Made by a program: the position numbers and the translations under genes | Assembly: GCF_963676685.1 (NCBI RefSeq) | Contig: NC_092346.1 | Location: forward strand, 42,343,289-42,407,288 | Length of the DNA stretch: 64,000 bases | Direction: 5' to 3' | DNA from: Mytilus edulis | Lineage: Eukaryota > Mollusca > Bivalvia > Mytilida > Mytilidae | The notes under the pieces: generated by a model | What the model was told of the DNA's origin: nothing | Databases searched by the model: none | Seen by the model: only the letters and a program-made list of their open reading frames with translations | Shown here: one piece after another, positions 23,901 through 36,300 of the stretch | Layout: every line of letters begins with the position of its first letter | Position numbering within the stretch: position 1 is the stretch's first letter

Positions 23901-26900
23901 AAATAACATGAAGCTGTAAACTCCACTGAAATCAAATTAACTTTCTTAAAGATTTAAATAAGTAAATTATCTATGAGTAGTTAGATGATTTTTCTTTTTA
24001 AATTAGAAATAATGACAACATGATAGCAAAAGCTATAAAAATATAAACTATACCTGAATTTTAATGGACAACTTTTTTCTTGTCATCTCTGTAACCTCCA
24101 CCGATTTCTCCTCCAGTAATCTGTTATCAGCGCCTGTGACACACTCAGCTTCTATTCTTTCTAGTTCTTCCAACAAATACTGATCTGTTTCAAAATGGAG
24201 CTCCTGAAATATTAATGGTCAAATTTTACAAATACTTCCTAATGAAAAATTATGAAACTAATTCTTGAACTGGAATATCTACAAACAACTTTTCTACACA
24301 AATATAATTAAAAATACTCTCCGATGCAACTATATTTCATCCATTTCTAATGAAGTTTAGGACTAGCTTGTTCTAATGATGTTCCTTACTTTAAGCTAAT
24401 GTGTGAAAGTGAAAATACATGATTCATACATCTCCTCACACTTCTAAGTAGATGTGAGAATTAACTGTGAGGACCACAAATTAATCAATAAAATATTCAT
24501 TTAAATTATAAAATCTAAATGATGTGCTGTTAATTTGCTTAAATAATAACAGCAAACATATTCTTACTTTCAGTACAGTGCTCTTAGAAATAGCAAATCA
24601 TGTGGAAAATTTCTGGAAAAACGTTTGAATCAATATAGATATATATATCTCAGCTGATGAAATTTACATTGCCCGGACTTCCTCCTTTGTAAAATCTAGT
24701 TTAGCAATAATTTTCCTCAAATGACAGTCATAACTAATGGTGCATATGGATGCAATAAATATGTCTTTACTAACACAATAGGTTGTCATGGAAATGCAAT
24801 AATTCTATTTCTTATATTTTGCAAAATACAAAAATACTAGCTCTTACCTGAAGATAAACACATGGAAATAGAAAGGTCAAGGTCAAAAAGCTTCTTATTT
24901 AGGTCAGACAAACATTTAGTTGTAAATACAGTTTATCTAAGTCCTAGCTAGGCTGATAGGACTAAAACATTTTGTATTGTTATGAGTTACAATTTATGAC
25001 TAAAATTAGCAAAGACCCATCAAAACAACATTTGATACAAAAATTTAACAATACTTTTAGATATTTGGATGATATATTGGCTCTAAATAATGACGACTTC
25101 AGTATGTATACTAAAGAAATTTATCCTGTAGAACTTACTTTAAATAAAGCTAATGATAACAATGACCACTGCCCTTTCCTCGATCTTGATATCTATATCA
25201 TAAACGGGAAGCTTAATACAAAAATTTATGATAAAAGAGATGATTTTTCATTTCCTATTGTTAATTATCCATTTTTAGATGGTGACGTTCCCTTGTCACC
25301 ATCTTATGGTGTTTATATATCTCAACTTGTACGATTCGCTCGTGTATGTAACAATGTATTAGATTTTAGCGAGAGAAATTTATGTATTACTGAAAAATTA
25401 TTACACCAGGGTTTTCGATATCACAAACTGGTCAAAACATTTACTAAATTTTATCACCGGTATAAGGAAATAATTCGTAAATATAACTCAACATGCAGAC
25501 ATCTTATACGTTCAGGTATTTCACATCCAAAATTTTATGGAAATATTCTTTATAAAGCACAAAAATGTCAGTATTCTCCTCAGAAACTAACAAAACCTTT
25601 AAATAGACTTATTAAAAGGGGATATAGTTACGATACTGTTGTCAGGTCATTAAAGATTGCATATTTTGGCTTTAACATTGATTCACTGATAGGGTCTTTG
25701 CATCGGAACTAAACACATTTATTTCTAAAAAAACAGTTGTTGGCATGACACGGGTTATGTTCTTCTCATATATTTTATGATAGTATGATACTAAACCCCT
25801 AACGGGAGGGATTGTACCTGATATTCATATGATGAAGACATAATCTTTCAATCAGTTTAATTGAGGTCTGGAGCTGGCATGTCAGCTAACTGCTAGTAGT
25901 CTGTTGTTATTTATGTATTATTGTCATTTTATTTATTTTCTTTTGTTACATCTTTTGACATCAGACTCGGACTTCTCTTGAACTGAATTTTAATGTGCGT
26001 ATTGTTATTCTTTTACTTTTCTACATTGGCTAGAGGTATAGGGGGAGGGTTGAGATCTCATAAACATGTTTAACCCCGCCGCAATTTTGCGCCTGTCCCA
26101 AGTCGGGAGCCTCTGGCCTTTGTTAGTCTTGTATGATTTTAAATTTTAGTTTCTTGTGTATAATTCGGAGTTTAGTATGACGTCCATTATCACTGTACTA
26201 TTATGCATATTTTAGGGGCCAGCTGAAGGACACCTACGGGTGCGGGAATTCTCGCTACATTGAAGACCCATTGGTTGCCTTCGGCTGTTGTTTGCTCTAT
26301 GGTCGGGTGGTTGTCGCTTTGACATATTCACCATTTCCTTTCTCAATTTTATTGATACTTTTTATCAATCATAAACTTAACAATTGTCCACAACAAATGA
26401 TTGTATATTAATATATTATTATTTTCAGTTTTATATTGCATTAATTGTTTGTTTGTACTTTCTTTTTTTAGGGGAGGGGGGACTCAGCTTTTCCTGTATA
26501 AATAAATTAGATTAAGTGGAGCCTTAAGTATGTTCCCATTCCATAAGACCAAAAAGAAAAAAAAATTACTTGTTTCCTGTGCATCAACCAAAATTAAAAG
26601 AACATTGAAAAGAAGATTATTGGCTCCCCCAAAAAATTTTTTTTTCTTCAAAATATACATTGCATAGAGCATGTAGAAATTTGCTGTTGATGTGTTTTCA
26701 TCCCTAACACAAACAAACTGACTTTACAATATATTTGAATAAACACATAGACAAAACTTGTAACAGTTGAATGCATTTCTTTGGTCAATGGTCATAAATA
26801 ATTAGATATTTTTACCTTTAGTGATGATACACCTATATACATGTATCATGTATATATTATAATAGTGTAGGACATGATGTCATTTCAGGAAGGTAGCTAT

Positions 26901-29900
26901 TTCTCAAAAGATGTTTTTAATAAAATCAAGATGTGTAGTACTGTACACAATAAGTATAACAAGGAATCAAGGATGCACCTGCCTGAAGCATAATTGTTAA
27001 ATGTACATTTCAAGAAATATGTCATATGCGTGCGAGGTGTACAATGAACCTAAAAAAATTGTGGATTTATAATAGAAGTGATCCCTGTCAGGGTACAGTG
27101 AACAGAAAATAACCTTGGTCATATTTTTTTTATATAAATGTTAGATGCATGTACATGTATCATCAATATACGGTATAATTGATTTCCAATGAAACTACCA
27201 TCCACCAAACAACTTGGATGAAAGCCTTTAATATTTAAACAATGAACTAAGCCCAGCAACATCTAGGTCTTATACATTTCAAAAGAGAAAATCAATAGCC
27301 TCATTTAATACAAAACAAAAATGAGACAGTGTTTATCATTTTTATCACCAAAGCAATTTGACCAGCAGTCTTTTTTTTCAAATATATTTATGTAAACTAA
27401 TTAATATGCATGGAAGCTATTAACTTTAGATCACAGTATGTTCCAAGTCAACCTTCCTGCACAATGCATTATGTTTTTTTATTTTAGACAATACTTTTTA
27501 TCTAACTATTATTACTTTTTTTCTTTTTGTTTGGACAACAGTGGAGTGGCAAGTGATGTTGGTTCAAACACAATGTACAAATTGTGAGTTGGATGGAGGG
27601 ATGTCTCATTGGCATCATAGCATGTCTTCTTATAGATCTACATTATTGCTATTTATTTCAAATTATTTTCAATCTGCATAAGTTTTGCATTACACAGCTT
27701 TTTCATGATGTATTGTAACAATCCAGTTCAAGCTTTAAATTTCTGGAACCCAGCTGTTTGAACTATGTACATGTATCATGTGTATTGTGCAATATAAAAA
27801 AAATTCAGAGAAATGATTAAAATATATTGTAAACACTTCAAACAAAACATTTTTAAGACTTTAGCTTTAAATTGTACCATAAACTATCAAAATGTTCACT
27901 TTCTAAACCTTTTCCTCCCTCATCTCATTATTCATGTTACATGTAACATGGTTAATGAGGACCTTTGTATGTTTTTATTTGCGATACTTGAAAATTTCAG
28001 GCAGTTTTTCCACCCAGAATGGACTCAATAGCCATAATAATGTTGTATAGCTATTGTCAATTATGTCATAAACATGATGAATGTACTGTTTAATGTGCAT
28101 GTCTTTGAAAATTCCTTTTCTTTTTTCAATGTTTTTCAGAACTATTCAATGTAAATAATTAAACTTACAATTTCCATCTGTAGTGTATGGACAAACAAAA
28201 CATTCCATCTGTATGGGCTTTGCTCACTGTTGAAGGCTGTACAGTGACCTACAGCTGTTAATTTCTGTGTCATTTGGTCTCTTGTAGAGAATGTCTCATT
28301 GGCAATCATACCTCATCTTCTTTTTTTATATTTGTACATTTACAGGTACAGGATAATGCATATTTAATGCTACATTGTACTTGGCACAACAACTTCAAAG
28401 GAGTTTTTTTTTATGAAAGCTCAGAGGTATATGACAGACACCAAAGAGATACCAGTAACTAGCTTACATGATTACTTTGGACAAAGCTCTTAAATTTGGC
28501 TAGACATTTTACTATACTGCAGTACTGTTACATTGTATGCAGTTAGAATAAAAAAAAAAGATGTGGTATGCGTGCCAAGTCACAATATGTAAAAGTACAG
28601 TCTTCAACAAGCAGCCTTTGTTTATGTTGAACAGCCAGCTATTAAGGGCCCCAAACAAGACTAGTGTAAATCTATTCAAACAGGAAAACCAGGATATTTA
28701 TGTATATATATGTATTTTTCAACATTGTACTGCTTGTGAGAGGGTAAAAGAGGGTAGGAATGCCCTTTAAATTTACTGTTAGACGTCAAACAGTCATTTT
28801 CGGCTACCATTAAGGGTCAATTTGGTTTATACATGTATTTTACTGTGTTTCATCAAAATCCCTTATCCTGATTAGTCAGAGGTTTTAACAATTATTTAAT
28901 TTTTTTGTACCATTATTTTTTGGGGAAAAAATTCATGATTCGTCTAATTCAGTCTTATTTAAGTGTACATTTTATCATCATGCACCAAATAAAATTAATG
29001 CCACTAATGTCATTTGGCAAGAATTTTTACTGTATTCGTCTTAAAGGAACCCCCATTACGACCCTCATAATAATATTACCTGAAGCTCTTCAAGACTTGT
29101 ACCAGCTTGAAACGTCTCCCAAGTCTGTCTGCTGTCTTTCTCTTTCAGCAGTAACAACACAGCATTATTATTGTTCACTTCAAAGCTACAATGTTCTGGA
29201 ACAAAACAGTTTTTGGCAGAAAACTTTGCCAGAAAGCTGTAATGAAGTGGGAAACCACTAGCTCCTTTTGCCATGAATTTGATATGACATACATTTGGCA
29301 ACGGAAACAATTTTGACACAGAATCAGGGACTATCTTTTTCACTTTAAATATGAATGTTACAGTGTCAAAATCTTGTGAAAATTCAAATGTTGGAAATCC
29401 ATATGAGATCTTTGGTGTATGATTTAAGTATGCAGGGCATTCATTTCCCATCTTATTATCAATAACTGTTTCCTCCTCCTTTGAGACTGGCTTGGCATTA
29501 GCTTCTGTTGTGCTGATAACTTCTATTAAAGGGTTTTCAACTGCCTCAAACTTTTTTTCAACCTCATCAGTCTTGGGCTCATTCTCAGGTTTTATTTCTT
29601 CAATGAAATTTGGTAGTTTTGGCATCTCTTCTGGTATAACAGGTAACGTAACTATTAAACATCTATTTGATTTATCAAACTTTGCAGAGCCTTGACTTTC
29701 ATCGACAGCATATGGCAATTCTAAATCTAACTTGTATTTAGCTGGTTCTGTAGACTGAAGTACAAGTTTTTTCTCAAATATATCAAGCTCAACTGGCTTT
29801 GAATTAGCAAGCAAAGGTAATTCAATTGAAACAACAAGTGCTTTTGGTCGGGTACTAGGCCTTGAGTCAGGAGTATTTCTGTACTCTTGTAAATCCATGT

Positions 29901-30720
29901 CAGATCTATGTGTAATGGTATACTTTGGAACTGTAGCATCATCTTCAGCTCTCTTTTCTGCTTGGTTTCTTTTGGTTTTCCCTGCTTTTTTACTCTCTGC
30001 TTCTTTCTTCCTTTTAACAGCATCAGCCATTTCTTTAGCCTTTTCTTCACTTGATTTTTCATCGAATGGATATGGCATTTTCCTAATTGGGTCATCTTCA
30101 TCCAATGGTTTGGCTGGTTCATTTGCTTTTGAACGAATAACAGTGGCAGTGGGTGTACCTTTGTATGGCAAATTTGGCCGTGTGATATTCTTTCTGTCAA
30201 CTTTCACGCCAAACTGCCGCTCTATACCGTCAATAGCTGTGTCTTCAACAAGGCCTCTGAATCTTATGTTTGACTTAGACATTCTGTACGTATCAGGGTG
30301 AAATACTACATCATATACTCTGCATTTTACTTTATGTTTGTCAAGATCATCTCTTGGAGGTGAATGTGAGTGAGGTATTGACCAATTAACACCACTTTTG
30401 CCATCTGATGAAGTTTGACGTTTTGCAACCGGCTTACCCATCTTGTCATTCTGACAGATATTGATGAATGCTTTCACGTTACCATCAACGCTAGTTTTCA
30501 AGACATGACCAGGCTGCGGGTGGATAAACTGTACGTTCATACCACGTTCTTGTTCCATTTGTGCTATCTCTTGTTCATAAATTTTTCGATTTTCGGGGTT
30601 TTGGATTTCTTCGGCATATTCCAAAAATAACTTCCTGAATTGTTCATCTTTCAACGCTTCTCCTATCTTCTTCACCTCATCTTCTGTTATTTTAAAGTCT
30701 TCTTTCTTTTCGGACCCCAT
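20988..30720 (-). CDS. DNAAF2: Protein kintoun (dynein axonemal assembly factor 2)
   Basis: Cytoplasmic co-chaperone that helps preassemble axonemal dynein arms for motile cilia. Exons 30720-29080, 24203-24054 and 22079-20988 join in phase 0 to give 960 residues. Donors are CAG|GTAATA and CAG|GTATAG; acceptors are TTTCAG and TTGTAG. A PIH1 domain covers about 30-197 (NVQFIHPQPGHVLKT, then YDVVFHPDTY and LPYKGTPTATVI). A CS-like segment covers about 291-363 (ALVVSIELPLL to LIVTLPVIPE), and a second globular block about 440-547. The last exon is acidic and low-complexity but keeps GILKQRTISESSE (647 on) and SVKFNDRVDQATF (682 on) ahead of a basic run KRRRNRKKEKRSRK. It is longer than the roughly 840-residue vertebrate proteins because of that acidic tail. 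The start ATG follows AATTGAAAA. Confidence 0.93.
22080..24053. other. Intron 2 of the kintoun gene
   Basis: AT-rich, no repeat or exon recognised. Bounded by GTATAG and TTGTAG on the minus strand. Confidence 0.6.
24972..25712 (+). pseudogene. Reverse transcriptase, C-terminal half (Penelope-like or related)
   Basis: An open frame of 246 codons begins inside the RT palm with FRYLDDILAL, which holds the catalytic YxDD box. It continues with IYPVELTLNKAN, FLDLDIYI, LNTKIYDKRDDFSFPIVNYP and YGVYISQLVRFARVC, ending SLIGSLHRN before the stop. The order YxDD, FLD.DI, L.T..Y is that of the RT palm-to-thumb region of Penelope-like and allied retroelements. The N-terminal fingers and any endonuclease are absent, so the copy cannot be autonomous. 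The uninterrupted frame suggests it is fairly young. The annotated ATG is not a native start. Confidence 0.75.
24980..26353 (+). mobile_element. Retroelement copy with partial reverse transcriptase
   Basis: 5'-truncated element in intron 1 of kintoun, inserted antisense to the gene. The coding part is followed by a 3' UTR that matches 18164-18876 from GTCATTAAAGATTGC to TTTCTCAATTTTATT. Fragments of the same tail lie at 46024-46116 and 48620-48698. The end of the shared similarity defines the 3' terminus near 26353. The 5' limit is taken where the reverse-transcriptase frame becomes coherent. Confidence 0.75.
26354..29079. other. Remainder of kintoun intron 1
   Basis: Contains retroelement-tail fragments at about 27580-27640 and 28196-28335 and otherwise AT-rich sequence. 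Open frames at 27813-28031 and 28561-28770 show no recognisable content. Confidence 0.45.
28196..28335 (+). mobile_element. Retroelement 3'-tail fragment
   Basis: Reads GGGCTTTGCTCACTGTTGAA, GGCTGTACAGTGACCTACAG, CATTTGGTCTCTTGTAGAGA and GTCTCATTGGCAATCATACC in order. The same blocks occur at 47375-47490 and, reversed, at 8758-8905. Only the last 140 bases are present. Confidence 0.65.
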
Positions 30721-31409
30721 TTTTCAATTCTTTTGATTGCTACAAAAACAAATATTCGGTCAGCTTTTTGCTCCCAAGGAACGCTCTTTCGGAATTTTCT
30801 AAATCGTTGATAGTAGAGGATAAATCTAGAGAAATCAAGCAAAGGGAAATAACTCAATTTCGTGTTAAAACCTGCAGGTTCTCGAATTTTCGCTGTCCAG
30901 AATATTTTTAATCACTTTCCACAAATGAAATTTCTGACGTAATATGAACATGAAAAATTAAACGGTATTAATGTTTTTTGAATATCTTTAATTTTAAGGC
31001 ATTCATTTTAATTGGTAAAAATCTCCTTTAATTTTCTAAAATGATAGAATAATAAAAAATTCTTCAAAAACTACCATTCTCCATTCAGTATACAAAATTA
31101 CAGCAAAGCAATAATATATGTAAATCATAGCTAGAACATTTCATATAAATATAGTCAACAATACAGCATTTCAAGATTTACTAAAAAATCAACAATAGTG
31201 TTCCCTAATCACAATTTGAAATTATTTTTTACACTTATGTCTTATTCTTTATGTCAGTTAATTCAATAACATTTAAATTTGCATCACATTCGCTCCACCA
31301 TTATCTTTAGTTTTTTTTTTTTATATTATCAACCTAAAAAGAATTTCGTCCTCAAGTAGTGACATTGTACATGTATAAATAATCTGGATATACATTACAC
31401 TATTGTTTC

Positions 31410-31650
31410 AGGTAAGGGCTAAGGTTGGTGCCTTTTAAAACGTTTAAACCCACTGCATTTGTTTGCACCTGTCCTGAGTCAGGAACATGATGTTCAGTAG
31501 TTGTCATTTCATTTGTTGATGTGGTTTATTTTGTTTTTTAAATAGATTAGACCTTTGGTTTTCTCGTTTGAATGGTTTTACACGTCATTTTTAAGGGCCC
31601 TTTATAGCTTGCTGTAGCCAAGGCTCCGTGTTGAAGACCGTTCTTGATAA
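31410..31650 (+). mobile_element. Degraded retroelement 3'-tail
   Basis: Matches in order the tail blocks seen at 47160-47420: CACCTGTCCTGAGTCAGGAA, TTGTTTTTTAAATAGATTAG-type linker, TTTTCTCGTTTGAATGGTTT and GGGCCCTTTATAGCTTGCTG. More diverged than the 47 kb copy. Confidence 0.5.
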
Positions 31651-32420
31651 TAAGATATTCAGCAAATAACAAGCAATCATTAAACATTTTTTTTGTTTTG
31701 TTATTATCAATCAGTTTTTTTTATCCAAAATCAAAACACATGTAAATATGAATTAATTGAAATGTGCATTATGTACATACTGATGAGTAACACAACACAA
31801 CGACAAAAATCATCACATTAAGCTTCACAAAAGTAATGATTTTCAATTTTTCCTTAAAAATGTCTTTTTCCCAAAAGTTCACCATGAACATGTGTTAGTA
31901 TTAATATGCCTTCATAGTTTGCATTAGATAATTATAAGGTTTAAGTTAACCCTGAGTGCACCCAAAACAACAAGCTGAAATTACCATGCCTTTTTAAATT
32001 CTGAATAAAATAGTAACAGAAATAGTCCCCTATATTTTGTTTACTCATCAAATTTAATATTATTCCATCATAATCAAGTCTCTTGTTCATCCGGTTATGG
32101 AAATATTAAAATGTTATGTGTACCTTGATTGTTCTTAGTACTACTGTAAATTCAGATTTAGTTTTGCATGCTCTTAATATTGCAATTTTTACAAAAATAA
32201 GTGTAATTTGAGAAATAAGTAATTGCAATTCCAGGAAATCTTAATTTCATTAAACATAACGTATCCCATCACAATGTTTTCTAAAATGCATTTTTTTTTA
32301 TTACTGTATATTAAATCAGTTTTGTGAGGAACTTTGTTTTATTATACCTTTAGAGTTTAGAGTCTAGACATGCTCATGTTTTTATCAGATATGTTTTAGT
32401 GGAGTCTTTTATAGGATACA

Positions 32421-32625
32421 GGGGCCTTGGTGGCTAAGTAGTCTAAGTAGTAGTTACTACTGTAATCACTAGCCAGTAAACACTGAGGTTGTGAGTTCTA
32501 ACCCCATGAGGGTGCACTCAAATTCTGATCTAAGGTCAGTGGTTTCTCCAGGCACTCTGGCTCCTCCACAAATTAAAACTGGTTGCCATGAAATTGCCCA
32601 AAAGTAGCGTTAAAACACAGAAAAT
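32421..32625 (+). mobile_element. tRNA-derived SINE copy, family A
   Basis: The head GGGGCCTTGGTGGCTAAGTA has A-box character and GTTGTGAGTTCTAACCCC near 32489-32506 is the B box. The body shares TCCTCCACAAATTAAAACTG, GTTGCCATGAAATTGCCC and GCGTTAAAACAC with the copy at 17085-17285. The tRNA-like head is better preserved than in that copy. Confidence 0.7.
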
Positions 32626-33354
32626 CTAAATCTTTTATTGGATAAAGTATCAGGATGTGTTTCTGTCTCTTGTTGAAAATCTGACATATATTTGTTGTTT
32701 TATAGATATTAACCATTCTTGATTTTTACTCTTAAGCGGATAATTTTCTAGATATCAACATATTTTTTTCTAGACAATTTTTCAAATTAACAAGTCAAAA
32801 GGGTATCAAACATGTTCACCATGTTTGAAAATAAATCCCTGTACTATTTTAATGGATATAGTTTTATTATTGATAAAACTATCATTATGGTCTAATGATA
32901 ACATATCCTTGCCCTGGGAGTGTGGTCATTGGAACACCCCACAGCTGGTTATCATCATGAACTTGGAAAACTGAGATTTGCTGATTTTCTGATAATCACT
33001 GAGCATTAGAGTAAGAACCAAAGACTAACTCAGTCTGAATAATATGTTATTATGTATTTCCCTATGGAATAGTCTGTAAGCTAGCATGGTATTAATCTGA
33101 CTCAAAAGTACATAGCAGGGTTCATATCACATTAATACACTCTTCACTTGAATATTGTTAAAGCGTTGACAGTTTTGTAAGGTAGATGAACTTGGAATAA
33201 TTCAGGCCAAGTAGTGAAAAAATGACAAAAGCCAAATAGTTCAAACACTGGCTGTTTGAGAAAATTCTGTCTGATAACCAACTATAGCCAAGAACTGCAA
33301 GTAAAGTCCTAATCATAAAATGAAGAAAACATCTGACAGCATGATAAAACTTGG

Positions 33355-33360
33355 TTTAAT
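33355..33360 (-). terminator. Candidate poly-A signal ATTAAA
   Basis: Reverse complement of TTTAAT, 34 bases past the stop codon of the coiled-coil gene that ends at 33394. It is a common variant hexamer; no AATAAA lies nearer. Confidence 0.4.
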
Positions 33361-33393
33361 GTGGTATAAAAACAAAAACAGTGAGTCTCATTC

Positions 33394-36300
33394 CTAAGAT
33401 GGCACTATTTCAACTTCAGGACATATGTTATCCAGTTCATCTCCAATTGTCTGAAAGAAATAAAAATTTTGAAAATAAGACTGTTTCATGTATTATATAA
33501 CATATCAATAGAATGTAATTGGAAAATCCTACAATAGATTTAGACTTTTTTTTGCATTTTCATGATGACTTGATTATCTCCCTTGTAATGGCAATTCTAT
33601 ATTTATTTGGTAAATTTCTTTAATCCTTTTAGTGTATTAATGAATAACTTGTGTGATTTGTTCAAGTGAAAATAGATCCGGTGCACTTATCTGCTTTAGT
33701 AAACCTGGTTTGTTTTGGACATGGTTACGAAATTTTATATTTGATTTAATTTTGATAGATATTGTCCAGCCAGTATATTTCATCGAACAAATTAATCTCT
33801 AATAGTCAGGAATCACCATTTACAACTAAATGCTTGGTTAACCTACTAGTAAATTGAGGCTTCTGATTATTCAAGACCAGTTTACTTGAACAAGTTAACA
33901 TTCTTTGCAACATTATAGTAAAATACAATGAAACACAAGGGAGATAATTCAAGATATTCTGCAATTATTTTTCAGAGCTGAAAGTTAAGTCGACAAGTTA
34001 TTCCCCCTTCGTCATGGAACTCTTAACAGGTACCTCTTTTACAATTAGTTTAACAAATCAACAAAACTAATTTTAAATGAAAAATTATAAAAAGTATTCC
34101 ATACTAATACCATTTTCACAAAAAAATAGTAAAAATCTGGTAAATATTTTAGATTGCATGCAATTTGAACATTGTTTTAGTACAAAAATGTACTAAAATT
34201 TTGCATTCATTTCAATCTGATTATAAATTTTTATTAATATATAGTTCCTATAATGTATAAACTCTTACCTTTAAATCTATTAACACTTGTTTTGTTTTGT
34301 TGTTCATTTCATCAATGCTTTCTTTTAACTTATTCACTTCTACCTATAAATATAAAACACTATAGCATTTAAAACAGAGTTTTTTTAAAATATAATTTGA
34401 ATCTATAAGTAGAAAAAAATTTGCTGATTTACTGTTGATAGTCTGTGTTCTTCAAACTATGGGAAAATGACAGTATCAATATCTTCATTTACAGTCAACA
34501 ATGATTTACAAGTAGAAACTTTAAAAATTTGTTATCAACTTTTAAAATTGAACCTTCTATTTCAAAATCCACAATTGAAGATGTTGAGTGTATACATATA
34601 ATAGTAAAACAAAATACCAAACTCTTAAGTCAAACTTAAAAAGGTGAAGTTCTTAAAACTGACGAAATAAATACTATCAATCATATGAACAAGTGAAACT
34701 GTTTTAGACTAACTAAACCTCCCGCTTGTAAATGAGATAGAAACCAGACCAAACAAAACGGAAAGGTCAATATTCTATCTTTATCAATGAACAAACATAG
34801 ATTCTGTTTACATGTTAAGCTCTATATGGTCTGAATCCAAAAGCGTCAAAATTACATATTTACAGTTAACTCGTAACATTTTATCCATTTTATGCTTTTT
34901 TAATTATTGTCAGATTTATTCCTTTCCACTGAACTCATACAAAGAAAGTCTAGACTCACCCAGTTCAGATATAACTCACCTTCGTTCTATTCCCTATCTC
35001 TAAAAGAGCTCCTTTAGTTTCTTGTGAGGGATGTAAGGACTCCAGTGAAACTGAAATTAATAGAAAAAAGATAAATAAGTTTAAGTAATGTTTTTTTTTC
35101 TAATTCACATAGAAGCAACAAATAGTTTTCATATAATTTAAAACAACTGAATAAAAAAATTGATGTTTTTTTAAGTGATCATTGAACCATGAAAATTATG
35201 ACGAGGACAAATGACCTATGCCAGATAAATTCTTCAGAGTTCAGACCATAAGGTACATGCATACAATATATGGAACCATGGATTATCACGCTCTTTTTTC
35301 TTCTGAAAACCAGAGAGCTTATGACTTGGCCACATTGACAACTGGCTTGTCTCTCTCATTCTGTGAACTTCGTCGTTGTGAAACAAAATAAAAAACTTCC
35401 TTATCTACAAATGTACTTTTTCATTTTCTTCAATTTCATAAAAATAATTTACTAAGAACTATTTATTTTATAAAGACTTTAGGATGCAGATGATTAAGTT
35501 ACCTGGATCTATGTTACACAGCAGTAACTGTTTTTCATAATATTCCCTGAAAAGAGTAAAAAACAATAAGTTTTGTCATGAAAATGAAATGACCGCTTAA
35601 GAATCTTTTACATCAAACATAGAAATAGTAGATTTATTGTGTAACACATGGTACATCGATGAATCAAGCTTAGATATTTTTATCATGAATTTACAGTTAT
35701 ATAAGCTAAAAGTATATGAATATAAAACAATATCATACAAAATTATGCTGTTTGCATTAAGTATGTTACTATTTAATTGAAACCTTAAATCAGTATTGTT
35801 TCTAGCAGTTTTTGTCTATTTAAACTTCCTAACTTGCAGTTTTTGTTCTCAGTTTTTTTCATTGTTAACAACAGGAATTTCAAGAGGGGAAAATATTTGT
35901 TTAAAGGGAAACTTCGCAAAAAAATCAAAAATTGACATTATGTCCATTCTGTATAAAAATTCTCAAATTTATAGATATTAAAGTTTTATTCCGCTAGATA
36001 AGAGATCACCATCGATTTTAAATTTTGAGTATCAATTCTCTGCGTTCCGCCATTTTGTCATCTTCTACGATCAAAAATCATGATATGTCTATAAACCACA
36101 AAGGACCAAAACTACAGTAACCGATGTAGTCGTAATTGCGTGTCGATATCTTGTCAATCGTACGGTTGTTTAATCTGACTAACTAACTTGATACGGAAAA
36201 TGTTCTTATTTTTTTTTTAAATAACCATAGTCTGTTATTTTTAAACTGTTAATATTGGAATTAATTAAAAAGTCAAAGTTCAAATCATAAATAAGTGTTC

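Larger units (their letters stand above)
30721..33354. other. Intergenic region upstream of kintoun
   Basis: Promoter-proximal sequence of kintoun lies in the first few hundred bases. I looked for an RFX X-box and saw no convincing one. A degraded retroelement tail occupies about 31410-31650 (CACCTGTCCTGAGTCAGGAA and following blocks) and a SINE lies at 32421-32625. Confidence 0.45.

Noticed and set aside
29727-30301. Long frames on both strands overlapping the first kintoun exon
   Set aside because: Shadow frames of the real coding exon.
30721-30950. RFX X-box upstream of kintoun
   Set aside because: Expected for a ciliary gene, but I could not find a convincing site by eye.
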